A stretch of DNA of 64,000 nt, taken from positions 47,577,201 through 47,641,200 of the forward strand of contig OZ038422.1 in NCBI GenBank assembly GCA_964036155.1, given 5' to 3'. Position numbers and translations under genes: made by a program. Origin of the DNA: Diploscapter coronatus (lineage: Eukaryota > Nematoda > Chromadorea > Rhabditida > Rhabditidae). This document shows, one piece after another, positions 48,828 to 60,850 of this stretch; positions within the stretch are counted from its first letter, which is position 1; every line of letters begins with the position of its first letter. The notes under the pieces were generated by a model. It ran no database searches. It saw only the letters and a list, made by a program, of their open reading frames with translations, and was not told where the DNA came from.

Positions 48828-49025
48828 AGTTAGGGCATGATTTAATATAATAATCTTACCTTATCTAATTGCATTTCTCACCTTAGATATCTCACCCTCG
48901 ATCCCTATAAATATGTACCTCATTCTATCAGTTAATAAACGTTTTCGCTCGCATTTGGTCTACCTTCTAGCCTCTACACAGTACCCTTACTTCGTCTACA
49001 TCTTTGTGGGTAGCAGTACTTAACT
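48828..49025. mobile_element. Solo LTR-like insertion 3 (unit C flank)
   Basis: AATTC flanks both sides (48823-48827 and 49026-49030), and unit A shows one AATTC at 12390-12394. The ends AGTTAGG and CTTAACT are inverted repeats. It contains CCCTATAAATATG and TTAATAAACG, TATA- and poly(A)-like signals. The ends are not TG...CA, so the LTR label is provisional. Confidence 0.6.
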
Positions 49026-49246
49026 AATTCTCTTCATCACGAGTTTTATCTTGAGCAAAAAAAATTCCTGAACTCGTTTTGGGCGCCATTTTCAGTATTT
49101 GGAAAAATTCTAGCTGATATTTTGCTTGGGCTTAAACGGTTTCAGGATACAATTTAGGTATTGTGAGAATAAATTCATAATTATCAACAAATCGCGGAAA
49201 AAGTATACAAGTCGAAAAGCCTTGTTTTAAAATTGATAAACTAGAA

Positions 49247-49580
49247 ATATAGATTTTAACTTCAAATAAAATAGCCTGTATAAGTCATTTTTGGTGAGCT
49301 TGTGCAACAATTGATGAATTTGGATGCGAAAACTAAAAATTTGCTTTTTCAAGGTAACTAAAACTACAGTATGCCAAGCTAAGTTCATTACGAAAATAAC
49401 TTTGTTAAAAATTGAAAAAAGTACAATCGAATAAATAGGTGGAAAAATAGATTATTATAGAGAAAAAAAAGAAATTCCCCTAAGAAACCCGCCTTTTAAG
49501 AAAATTTGATAAAGTTCAATCGATCTAAAATTCCTGAAAAATCACGGAAGAGAACGGTAGTGGGAAATTAAGAAATGAAA
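49247..49580. repeat. Block shared with 61830-62160
   Basis: Nearly the same sequence and orientation follow units C and D (TAGCCTGTATAAGTC ... CACGGAAGAGAACGG). Unit A diverges before this point. No coding potential. Confidence 0.65.
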
Positions 49581-50191
49581 ATAAGTAAAGTGGCTGGCAG
49601 ATTTCTAAGATGGTCTGGCCGAATTTCGACCTGAGTCGGTTGGATGTGGAGCGCCGGTCTAGGACGCATCAAACTCTGAAAAAATGAAAAAAAAAATCGA
49701 TAATTATTCTTAGATAGCATCATTTACTGAGAGAACGATTTTTAAAAACCATGTGAGTTAGGGCAAAATTTTGTACTACAAACAACTATTTTTCATTACT
49801 TTATCAAATCATGGGCTAATGTTTGCTTACGAACTTTTCAGATAGATCATGATTAATTCTAGCCTTGAACCCCAAAGCTATTTAAATAAATTTATCACCT
49901 CATATCTCATTTGAAATGACCTGTCGAAATGAATCACAATGGCGAGGTACAGTAACAGGAATTCGAGAATGAATAAGAAAAAAATTAAAATTGGCCCATA
50001 CATCTTGAAAAAATATTTTAAAATGTGCGATTTATTATATCTCGAGGTGTTGAATTGGATAATGAAGGATCAAATTCAATAATTATTCGCGATAATTGCA
50101 GCCCTTACCAGCTATGGGCAAAATTAAATCAAAGCAAAAGAATCTTCGCTTACCATCTTCTAGAAGAGCTGATTAATTTTTCACGACTCTA
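49581..50191. other. Unique spacer, nothing recognised
   Basis: No gene or repeat could be supported between the shared block and the Tc1/mariner element. Confidence 0.4.
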
Positions 50192-51494
50192 CAGGGTGCG
50201 GACAAATTATGGAGGCACTTGCTAAAGCGTCGATTTTTTACGAAGTGCGCAGAGTTTACATGCTATTTTTATTTTTTCGTCATTACCATGCATTTCGTGA
50301 TCATTTCCATATATTATTTACCATTGGTAGGTTTTCTATTCAGAATGGTAGCGCCGAGTTCAAAGCGATCTATTATCATCATATTGTATCAGGCTGGGAA
50401 TCAAACGAAAGACATCGTCAAACTGATGAAAATCAGTCGAACGATGGTCCAGAAGACTGTAAAACGGTTCAAAGAGATTGGATCTGCTGCTGACCGTCCG
50501 GGAAGAGGCAGAAAACGGAGTGCAAGGACGGAACAGAACAAGACAAGCTTCGTGAGATGATTCGACGAAATTCCCGAAGATCCATACGAAAAATGAGCAA
50601 AAAATTGAAAATCAACGAAAAATCGGTCAGAACCATCATCAGGAAGGACTTGAGACTCAACTCCTACAGAATCCAAAAAAGTCCACGAACTCACGGACAA
50701 AATGATGTCAAACAGACTTGAAAGATACCAACAGTTTCCCAAGAGGCTTTCTTCGGCACGCTACAAAACGATTATTTTTTCGGATGAGGAAATATTCACA
50801 ATGGAACTTTTCATGAATCGTCAAAATGATCACATCCTGTCCCCAAACGTCTCCTCTGCTAATTCCAATGGCAAACTGATCGGAAGACGTGCTCATCCTC
50901 AGTCAATCCCGGTTTGGGCGGCTACCGCCTATCATGGAAAGTCCTCCCTCGTGTTCGTCCCCCAGAACGCCAAGATCAACACCGAAACCTATCAAATCTT
51001 ATTTAAAATAAAGCTCTTATTCCCTGGACCAAAATCCATTTTAAATCCTGTCCCTCCTGCTTTCAGCAGGATTCGGCTCCTTCCCACAAGTCAAAATCTA
51101 CTCAATCCTTCTGCAAAATTCACTTCGCAGATTTCATCTCCTCTTCCGAATGACCCTCCAACAGCCCTGATTTGAACCCATTGGATTATTCCATTTGGTA
51201 ATACTTTGAGACCAAGGCCTGCTCTACTCCCCACAAAAGTTTCGGCTTCTTGAAGTCTTTCCTTGTCGAAGCATGAGACAAAATGTCCAATGACTAGTTG
51301 CGTGCCGTCATCGATGCCTTCCTCGAGCGACTCAAGGCCTGTATCAACGCTAAAGGCGGCCATTTCGAAAACTCTTAGTTGATTTTTTATCGTTATGTTA
51401 TCAATAAATTATTTTTAAAATTTGAACTCGATTACTTCAATATTTCGGGTTAAATCTCAATTTATCGGTGCCTCCATAATTTGTCCGCACCCTG
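50192..51494 (+). mobile_element. Tc1/mariner-superfamily transposon, full length, TIRs intact
   Basis: CAGGGTGCGGACAAATTATG, continuing GAGGCAC, opens the element and its exact reverse complement closes it: 27-28 bp of perfect TIR. TA lies on both sides. The 1303-bp length is normal for the superfamily. The encoded transposase is broken. Confidence 0.93.
50345..51378 (+). pseudogene. Tc1/mariner transposase, decayed
   Basis: It starts MVAPSSKRS with a helix-turn-helix DNA-binding region (QAGNQTKDIVKLMKISRTMV), then a GRGRKR linker (GRPR/AT-hook-like position) and a second HTH region. Catalytic-core pieces follow: FSDEE, QQDSAPSHK and NSPDLNPLDYSIW, the three acidic positions of the DDE/D triad. 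The C-terminus is LKACINAKGGHFENS. The frame shifts after SARTEQNK, again near TERYQQFP and again around the middle. At least four in-frame stops follow, several at places where relatives have Trp or Gln (TGG to TGA, CAG to TAG). It cannot make an active enzyme. Confidence 0.88.
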
Positions 51495-52338
51495 TAGATA
51501 AAATCACACATTTTTGGTCATAAAGCTTTCTTTATGGAACGGGTATGATTTATCAGTGGTAAATGGATTTATCATTAAACGTATTAGCCATTCTATGAAA
51601 ATCGGTAGAATGTCTTGGCACAACTCCAAAATTATTTTCCTGGAAATGGTTCCTAGTAATGTAATCGAGGGTGGAGAATCCGAAAATGCTCAAGGTGCAT
51701 GAAACTAGTCAATACCTATACCAAAAAATACAGCTCGACAAACTGAATAAGAACATGCAAAAATTATTTTTTGCTAATTAAAACGAAATTTTGAGATTTA
51801 TTAGTCATAGGCAGAATTAGGGAGCACTTTCGTCAGACGAAGAAAATATACGGGGGTAAGTCGCAAGGGCTTACCGACGATCGTCCTTTCTAGGATTGAT
51901 CACCATAATGCTTGCTTAAAATTATAAACTTCATCGCCGACAAAGTCATCCATCATTTTATATAATAGTACTAGGATAAAATAGTAGAACGAGAACGATT
52001 TACAAAGTATCTAAACTACATTTTTTTTTGCAAAAATTCCAATTGGCTTGGAAATTGATTAACGATTTAGCGATATGTTAACGCTTCAGCGGTATTTATT
52101 TTGCACTTTATCACTTTATTTACGCAGATAATTTCTGCCTACTACCACTATATCCTAGTCGGTGTTGAAACATGAATTCTCTTGTGCTTTACCTATTTGG
52201 TCGGTAAATTTCGATGAAATTTTATTCGTTTTTCTTTATATAATTACAAAATATCAAGATAAAACTTTAAAGAATAACAAAATAATCATCAACAAAATAT
52301 GAATTGGTAAATGAAGAGTGCGAGCATGAGTTTGTATT
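51495..52338. other. Spacer; from about 52030 it is duplicated 3' flank of unit D
   Basis: 51495-52030 shows no gene. From about 52030 the sequence matches the outer flank of the receptor units (compare 24980-25020 and 38970-39030). Confidence 0.5.
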
Positions 52339-52388
52339 GGGTACGTAGCGTTGCGCACCAAAATCTTTGGTGTACAACACACGTCCCC
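52339..52388. repeat. 50-bp palindrome in the former 3' end of copy D
   Basis: GCGTTGCGCACCAAAATC, then TTTGGTGTACAACAC; same site as in A and C. Confidence 0.72.
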
Positions 52389-52480
52389 TTCGAGGTCGGA
52401 TGCGAGATTTTCTTGGATGCCCTTCCCTCGTATCGGTTAATAAAGCTGGGTATTGATTTGGCTCGTCATTCGTCAAACTC

Positions 52481-55400
52481 TCACAACTGACGAGAATTAC
52501 AATACGTTAAGCCGCGCATACTGAAAAATAGATTTTTATCGATTTTAATACTTCAAAAAATAATACTGTTGAGTGAAAAAATTTGTAGGTTCTTCTAAGA
52601 ATATGAGATATTTGTAATTACTACTACTGGGAATTCTTAAAACAAAAACTAATGGACTTTTAATTAAATTTTCAACCCAACAATATTAGTTTTAACATGC
52701 TCTATTATTTAGTTCAAATAAAAAGTGTATTTTCTATTTTCATCTAAAGTGAAATAAAGTATCCACTTTGGTGTGAAATTCGAAATACAATACATGGTGA
52801 GCACAAAAATTTCTCGAACACGATTAGTGTTTTAGTGCTTATTACAAACTAATTTAATCCAACGCTATGAGCCAAGATAACGCGGCAAAATGCATGCAAA
52901 TTGAGAATTATTATTACTCTTTGAACGAACTTCTTGGACCCACGGACTTGTAATATTTGCTTCAAAATGTAGTTATAACTGTTGCAGATACCGTTGTGTC
53001 TCTGACAAGGAAGTGATTATTCTCTGATAAGATAATGATTATTAGAAAGAATTAATTTGAGCCTATTAATGTCACAAACAAACCTAAGCTTATTTTAGGC
53101 AGTTTTATAAAAAAAAATGAATCATGAATACAAATAGTTTTAATAAAATCAAACCTTCTGCTGATCATATCACCATCTAGTTTACGGACGTTCTTTTCCT
53201 TCTCGAAAATAATAATCCAGAGTTTCGGTGAGAATAGACACACCAATGCTACATTGGCAGACATCGAAATTGAGATACACAAGGAGGTGGTTTGAATCTG
53301 AAAATTTAATAGAGTGAGTTTAAACTTTTCAGATAATAATTTAGCAAGCATAGTTAATTTAAAAATAGTTTACCTGAAAATCAGAGCCCGTACCGATGAA
53401 GAAGAAAACCCATGTAAGCCAAATGACGCACGTCGTGTACATCGCAAATCCTATCCATTTTGTTTCATTGAAATTTTCGGGCACCTGAAAACTAGCACAA
53501 ATCGATAATTTCATTTAAAAAATCGCACTTTTCTAGTTTTAACAGCGTAGACTGTGCAGAGAATAATGAGTAGAGCATCATAGGCGAGCGAGTAAAGGAA
53601 ATGATGATCAGGCACGTTACAAGTGAGCACTACCTGGAAATGATCGGTAAAATATCGACTTTTAAAGTTACAGTATACCTGATCCCTTCGCGGGTAGTCG
53701 TAACGAGAGTCTGAAATTATAGAAAAAAAAGTGTTTTATAATGAATTAATCGGCTATTGAATAGATTGAATTTTATTAGGCATAACTAGTGCACAATTTT
53801 CTCTCAATCCACTATAAAATCTAAAATTATACCTGGCGGAACAATAAAAAGCCAAATTAGACTTCCTGTCAGTTGGATACCGACGATAATTCCAGTAAGG
53901 ACTAGCTGAAAACAATCAAATATTGGTAATCTTTGATTCTTTACGATTTCAAGCTCATTAATAAAGGTTATAGATGCTGAATATTTATATTTATGCTTAT
54001 TTAGATGTTTCGTTTTTCCTAGTGCTTTTGTTAATTGTCAAATTTTAAACCTGAGCCATGGGCGATATGAACATTGGTCGCTGTTTAGAGCGGCTGGCCA
54101 TCGCAAATATCCGAGCTATCCGATTCGTCTTCACGAACATCGTTGCGTACAGACAGGAGAACGCGAAGCCGATGCCTAGGTTCAAAATGGGTTACAATAT
54201 AATAAGAACAAATTACTGGAGAATTCAAATTAGATATTGAAACGATAGAGAAGAAGTAATTATCCTAAGATAGTAAGAGGTTTTAGATCTTTAAACAGAA
54301 GTGGTAGTTCAAATTGGATAATCTGAGTTGGAGAAAATCAATAAGTATGAAATAATCAAACTAACCAGCACGTTTCATAGCGCATACAAAAGCGTTAGGC
54401 CTGGATAACAACACGAATGTCATTAGATAACACATCATCATCGATACCAACAAAATATAGCTCAATTCTCGACAAGAAGCCTTCACGACTGGGGTTCCAT
54501 TGTTTCTGAATTTGTATAATATGCATCAAAATCTGAAATCTTCCAACATAGATACTCGTATTCATTTAATTGAATGTATAGGATTTATGAGAAATTTAAT
54601 AGCGCTATGAAAACCTTACAGAATAAAAATGACGATAGTAAAAAGCGTCAGCACGATGCCAATAGCCGCGATGATAGCCGGAACGATCGAGTACATTGAT
54701 GACCACTGCATATGCTCCAAGCTCGTCTTTGACATATCATAACACGAGGTTCGATCTTCCGTGGGCCACCTAAGTTCAACACTTTATCAGAGATGCAGAA
54801 AATAACTAATATAAACCATTGAATTGGACAAAATAATGATTTTTAGGACCATTTTAGACTTGCTACGGTAATCTAACCAACGATTAAAAATTTCATACCA
54901 TCCCATATCACAAGGAACGCAAGAGGCCTCATTCACGAGATATTCGAAATCCTCACACCGAATGCACGCCCAACAACATTGCTCACCCTAAATTTGCAAA
55001 AATTGAAATATTTTTAAAACGAAAAAACCTTGATATTTTGTTTCCTGTGCCCAACAGGGCAAGGTTCTGAGCAAATTGATATAGGAGTGGCTTCACCAGT
55101 CCACCATAGAGCTTGTTCGTCGATGATCAGCTAAATTCTATATAATATTACTGCATTCATTACATTATATCGTAAGTTTTTGAATAACGTTAAGCCAATA
55201 AATTTTTAAAGCAGTTTAATTTGTATATTCAGAAATATTATAAAAGTCATTACATTATTCTCCGACCAATACCCGATTTCGATGTAGTCCGATGCGGGCG
55301 ACGCTCCGGAATTTGGTTTGGTCGTAGTTCCGGTAACTGGGACTGGGTCTAAAAATTCTCTCTTCAAAAAGGCTCACTTTTATTTCAAGTCTACCCAATT

Positions 55401-58400
55401 CCTGTTCCATCGTCTGGTGCATGTTTTTCGGTTTGTACGTGAGAATGGTATAATTAGCCGGTCCGTCCCCTTGGGGTGAGAAATGAAAGTTTCTGCCGAC
55501 CACGTCTGAAAATGGGCTTCAGAATACTGATTGCAGATTTAAGAACCTTCAAAGTTGACTTTTAACAGGTAATTATTGTAGAATTCCGTTCCGTCAATGT
55601 TCTGCATGGCCTGACAAATTTCGGGATCTTGATTTTGCTGGGAGAACAAATTATTCTGGGTGGTGTCATTACCGCAGGCAGTGGATGTGTAGGCCTGAAG
55701 TAAGTCTGGTTGATGGCTAGCTAGTTTTGCATCGAAGAGCATACGATAAAAATGTATATTACAAGAAGTTTAAGTATTAAAAGCTAATATAATACAGCGA
55801 TCTTAGATGTCTATTGAAATAAATAGATTTGAAAACATCAACGTTTTACCTGCAAAGCATGAGCAATCGCGTATACCGCATCGATCACGTAGAGGACTTT
55901 GTCATTAGCGCTGAAGCTTTCGGGTGACTGTCGAATGTCTTCGCATCTAAGGTCAATTTAACTAGCGATTAGTTTGACAAAATAAAAAAAAAGTTGACAT
56001 AATGATTAATGATACCATTTTCTGAAACATTCTATTTTTGATTTTTTTACCGATTAACCGACGATTCTGGTGGAGCACCGAATTCGCACTTGAATTTGAC
56101 CTGCCACAACTCTCTCAACCATTGATTACGCTCGAATTTGTCTGAGCCGGGATGTAAATTTAGAAAGTACTGAATAATAAATGGTGAAAGGATTTAGAAA
56201 GACAAAGTTATACTTCATTGAAATCAGGAACTTTCTGCGACGACAGCGCCAAAACTATAGCTCCTTCTGCAGCTAACTGATTCACGCCTTCAGTGTACTT
56301 GGCGTTGTTTAGATCCCAACCGTCAGAGGCCACCCTGGAATTGGTGAAATGTTGAAAATATTTAATCCAGTTTACCTTCTTTAGAGAAAATAATAATTGT
56401 AATTTTTCAAAATAACTTACCAAATGAGCTTTTTCTCGTTGTACTCAGAATTCGTGGTCAGATTCATCCTTTCTGTGGTATAATGAAGTAATTGCAGAAC
56501 ATAATCCGTACTAACGAAAAGAATAACTACTCTAGCCCCGACGGAGTCTTCAGGTTGAAGCCTAAAAATATATTTTTTTTTAAATTAATCTTTGATCAAG
56601 TACCCCACTTCTCTACGAGATTATCTATAGCCTCGATGAAATTTTCTTGTTCGTTGTGGATTCGCTCTTCCACAGCTATGCAGATTCCTTTCTTTTGGAC
56701 TTCATTCTTAAAGGCGTCGGCTCCTAAAAACGAAATTTCCAGGAAAATCGAAAAAATCAGGATATTCGAAAATATCCCAACTTGATGGAAAAGTATGTAA
56801 GATTGGAGAGTAATAAAACTATCTAGCTTTCGCATGATAGTCTTTAAGTTGTGGGGTTTCTGGATTACTACAAACCTAATTGTCCATATTCGTCAGCGGA
56901 GTAGACCAGGGAAACGTAGGTCCAACCGAATTTGGCCGCGATGTCTGCCATCGCTTTTGCTTGGTAGGAATCGGAAGGAGCAGTTCTATATTTTAATTTT
57001 AAATTTATTTTTCTAAAAAAATTATGTCATAAACAAGAAATGAATCTGTTCAATTTGGGTATTTAGCTCATTTATATAAAAAAAAAAAAACAAACAAAAG
57101 CGGAGGTTGTTTTATTCGTGAAAAGCGCTCTATTTGTACCCAAAAGTAATTCCCATAAAAGGAGATCAACCAATATTCTTAAAATGACGTCAGTGACTCG
57201 TACATAATTTTTCTTTCGACGTCCGTTGCTCGTACATAACCCAGATAAAAAATATTTTGGTGACTGGTTCCATATTTGAGGGACTTTCACCTGCGAATAA
57301 AACCTCCGCTTTTATGTTTTAATATAAATTCCCTTTTGAACGGGTTTTTATATTTTTAGAAAGTACGCATCAAGTGCTATCTATATAAAAAAATTTTGAG
57401 CGTTTCTACTATTCGTTTTTATACTCTAATTTTGCCTCGAAAATGAGATATTTGGACTTTCAAACTACCGTAACTCGCTAATATCTGAACCAAAATCGGC
57501 GTTCTTTTTTTTAATCGACGTGGAATGGCGAGCTCTACAACATATTAAAAGTAGTGCGGCTAAAAATCGATTTAACGAAAGTTATTTCCGAAAAATCACT
57601 TTTTTCGAACTTTGGAGTACTGTAGCTCTGCCCCCATGTGTTGAAAATGACTAAGTTTTTAAGTCCCACAATGCGACCCATAGGCCTCTCTATTTAAAAA
57701 AAATTCGATCGAAAACGAATTAAAAATTATCAAAAAAAGTCGGGACAACTGATTTCGTGACAGAGATCAGAAAACACCATTTTTGAACATTACCTTCATC
57801 GGTATCTCAATCCCCGATATAGTTTCGACCCCGGAAAGTACACCAGGGTTTTCGACCACGCTGAAAGCGAATCTAACATCGAAATCAGCTTTTGAAACCA
57901 ATCGGAATGAATTTTACATTGATTTTTATGCTCAAAACGTCACGCATTGTTAAAAGCGAATACAACCTCCACCGGGCGGTTGACTTACCTCGCAAAGAAC
58001 GGGAATTGACTTTTATCTGATAGACTCGAACTCGTGCTCCCTGGGCTGACTTGAGAAATACGAAAAAGTTGTAGTAGATTTGCCAACTAAAGCAAGTTCT
58101 ATTCGATTGAGACTTTCTTGATTCGAAAACCTGCACTGAAATTGAACTATAGATCTCGCCCACTACCGCGGCGACATTTTTTCGATCTCGACTCATTTGT
58201 TGAGGGTTGTTGTCTCTGAAACAATTTAACTTAATTTTGTGATATAAAAATTGGAAAGCTAGAAAAAAACAAAACGACAAAAGAACAAGAAATACAAAAT
58301 AATATAAAACAAGGTAAAGGAAAAGTTTTGAATTTTTCTCTTTCGATAATATTTCATCGTCTTGGTTTTCTCAGGTTGCCAAAATTTTACGAACTCGCAG

Positions 58401-59071
58401 ACATAGCTAGAAGCGTCCGAACTTCCTATCATATCCCTCACGAATTCGAAACTCTGATTCAGAGCATACGAAGGGTCGGAGCAGGAATCCAATATCAGTG
58501 CTCCCTTAATTTATAAAAAAAAATTTCAAGGCGGTTTATCAACCAATTTACTAATTTGTAGCCATTGAGAAAGTCCTTCTGTTCGTTGATTTTGTCGAGT
58601 GCGTATAGCATCGCTTCGACGCGATGGATGCCCCTGAAAATTGCATTTCGGAGAAGAATCTGATAAGGTTCGAAAAATCAGAGATGGAAAGCAAATATAA
58701 GACCGTCATTATTATCTAATATGTTTATGGCTGAAACTAGTAATTAAAAAAGAATAACCTCGTCTCCGCAATTTCACCACACGGATCCTCATCATTTGAT
58801 ACCTTGGTGTGAACTGGGAAGACGCCCCCGAGCAAAATATCCCCAGGAATTCGGATTTGGTGGATCTGAAATGTCTTTCGTTTTTGAGTATTACTCCCAG
58901 ATTCCATCTGGTGAACAGAATTTCTTTTCAAGATTCGACAAATTTCCAAACAAATACATAAAAAAAAAATCTGACCTTCTCCTGTGGCGCGAGGTTCTGT
59001 GCATCGGCAGTTTTGACTACGAGATTTACACTGATGAGAACCTGTATTGCCACAGCCAGCACTGAGAACAT
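52481..59071 (-). CDS. mGluR-like class C GPCR, copy D
   Basis: Same exon plan as A and C, from MFSVLAVAIQVLISV at 59071. Distinct residues include SPGSTSSSLSDKS in the ligand domain and TTERMNLTTNSEY. TM1 (IGIVLTLFTIVIFI) groups with C, while the intron before it groups with A. The frame ends at the same RQL-stop as copy A (TGA 52481-52483) because of the same 2-base deletion. An insertion of about 0.9 kb lies in one intron (57076-57984). No internal stop was noticed, but the exon 13 acceptor is as unclear as in A. If expressed, it would be a glutamate-type GPCR with almost no C-terminal tail. Confidence 0.78.
57076..57984. mobile_element. 0.9-kb insertion in a copy D intron
   Basis: It is absent from A and C. 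It starts after a poly(A) tract with AAAAGCGGAGGTTGTTTTAT and ends near GCGAATACAACCTCCACCGG, whose reverse complement resembles the start, so the whole may be one TIR element. About 20 bp of the receptor intron was lost at the right border. It contains GTAACTCGCTAAT and GTACTGTAGCTCTG stretches but no ORF with a known motif. Confidence 0.55.
57096..57313. mobile_element. 218-bp MITE inside the copy D insertion
   Basis: AAAAGCGGAGGTTGTTTTAT at the left and the reversed right end AAAAGCGGAGGTTTTATTCG form inverted repeats of about 23 bp with a small offset. No coding capacity. Confidence 0.7.
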
Positions 59072-59696
59072 GGAATACGATCGAAGATGAAGGCACTGAA
59101 AGAGACTTGGTTTCAAACATATATTCTTATTTGACAGACCTTCATTTTTATATTGGAATAATTTTAGGTTAAAAATGTTGAAATTTCTTGAGGGATTATC
59201 AATACTTTGAGGTTCATCTCTCGATTGATGCTAAATATTTTGATGAATTTAGAAACAGTTCGCAAATCGGCTTTAAATATATCTCGGTAAAGATACGACA
59301 TTCGACATTCAAAATCTATACTATCTATCTATCTTCTATATTAGAAAAGTAGAATGACGACAATTAATTCAAGTGAACGTCAGCGTTGACATGCTAATTT
59401 TGTATCAAATCTCATTTCACGAGAGAAGTCTTTCGTTTCATTATTATGCACGTCTTTTTCTCTATACAGAATCAGGACGTATCGAGAAATGATGGAGCGC
59501 AAAATTTTCGACGATTTGATATGTTAAATTTGTATCGATATCTTGAAAATTCGTTCAGCGTAATTTTTTTCATCGTTGACTTTTCGTCTTTTCATTGTTG
59601 AATTAGCATATGCTCAGTTTAGTTGTTGAAGATTTGAAAGTAATTTATTTCTTGTCCTGCTTCGTTCTCTTCTGGTGAATCTCAAAAGAGCCAACG

Positions 59697-60083
59697 TTGT
59701 CCTTTTTTAGTCATGACGAAGATGATGCTGAGTTGAGGGCGAGCACCGAAGAAAAAGGTAAAATTGATAATAAAGTAGGGATCACGAACAACGACAACTA
59801 CAGCGAAGTTTTACGTTCCAACACCAGGTTTTTCGATACGACTGTCAACGATTTTGTTAAATCTAAAACCCACGAATACAATCAAAGTCATCATGAGAAA
59901 GTTTCTTATTTAGATATAACGATTTGGCAAATAATTCATTATCATTTCTTTACGCTTCAAGATGGCTACTTACAGTACGTTCGAGATTTTATAATTGCAA
60001 ATGCTACGATTTCCGACGGATGCAAGATTTTGTTTGTTCTAGTTTTCGATCGAAGTAGAATAAGAAATGTGAGAAAGATCTGA
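59697..60083 (+). CDS. Helitron-borne ORF of unknown function, copy D
   Basis: Translation the same as at 47408-47794, over 128 codons. Function unknown. The conservation more likely reflects recent exchange between units C and D than selection, since non-coding sequence beside it is equally similar. Confidence 0.4.
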   Translation: MSFFSHDEDDAELRASTEEKGKIDNKVGITNNDNYSEVLRSNTRFFDTTVNDFVKSKTHEYNQSHHEKVSYLDITIWQIIHYHFFTLQDGYLQYVRDFIIANATISDGCKILFVLVFDRSRIRNVRKI

Positions 60084-60354
60084 TAAGAATTATCGATAAC
60101 GTTCTATATAAAGTAAATCCGTATTACGATTCAATGAAAATGATGAAGGATGTAATTGAAGAAGAAGAAAAGAAAAAGAATGACGCTTCGGATAAAAGTC
60201 CAGAAGTCGTTGGTTTTTGACACCAATGATAAGTTAGACAAAAGACGAATTCAATCCGATTTTAGTTGGTGGAAAATTATTTCAGGAATATTTAGTTAAT
60301 TCATGGGTAAAAATTGAGCAAGATCGCTTAAACCTTATACGTAATAACTAACGA

Positions 60355-60570
60355 GTGCTAAGAGTTGCAAAATATCGAGATTTAATGGATGCAATAACAC
60401 ACGCAGCTCGTAATGAAAAGCTTGAAGTAGGTCGCTTAACGAGTTTACCATCAAGTTTTACGGGAAGTAAACGATATATGGCTGAAAATTGCCACGATTC
60501 AATTGCAATCGTTAGAAATAAAAGCAGACCAGGCATTTTCCTTATGTTGCGACAAATCCAAATAGGATAA
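60355..60570 (+). pseudogene. Helitron Rep fragment, frameshifted (unit D)
   Basis: LPSSFTGSKRYMAEN followed by IAIVRNKSRPGIFL, then the same frameshift as the copy at 48098. Confidence 0.65.
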
Positions 60571-60850
60571 ACCAAAAGTCAATTGAAGAAAGATTAAACC
60601 GCTAACGATAGGCCAGATATTGTGGAGGGAAATATTTTATCGAGAAGCTGGCGCATTACGTGAGTAGATTAATTATGCCCGTGAGCAAAATACGTTTCAG
60701 GATGCAAATTTCGCTGAACGAATTTTCACAAATGAAGCTAGGTTAGAAGTGTCGTAATACGAACTGATGAAGGCAAATCAAGAAACTACGCTAATATAGT
60801 TTCCAGTTAAGTAAAAAACGCGGGCTGAGGAACAGCTTCTAGCCGATTAG

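Larger units (their letters stand above)
59321..60850 (+). mobile_element. Helitron, unit D
   Basis: Nearly identical to the unit C Helitron over its first 1.2 kb, but the 5' flank differs: receptor upstream sequence is cut at AAAATCTATA. The 3' end (GGGCTGAGGAACAGC hairpin, then GATTAG and T) is the most decayed of the three copies. The 3' flank is the same as in A and C. Confidence 0.75.

Noticed and set aside
51830..51910. Possible structured RNA around GGGGGTAAGTCGCAAGGGC
   Set aside because: It looks superficially rRNA-like but does not match the 5S or spliced-leader sequences I know; no consistent fold was found.
57096..57290. 72-codon minus-strand frame in the copy D insertion
   Set aside because: It lies inside a TIR MITE, is low in complexity at its end and has no motif.
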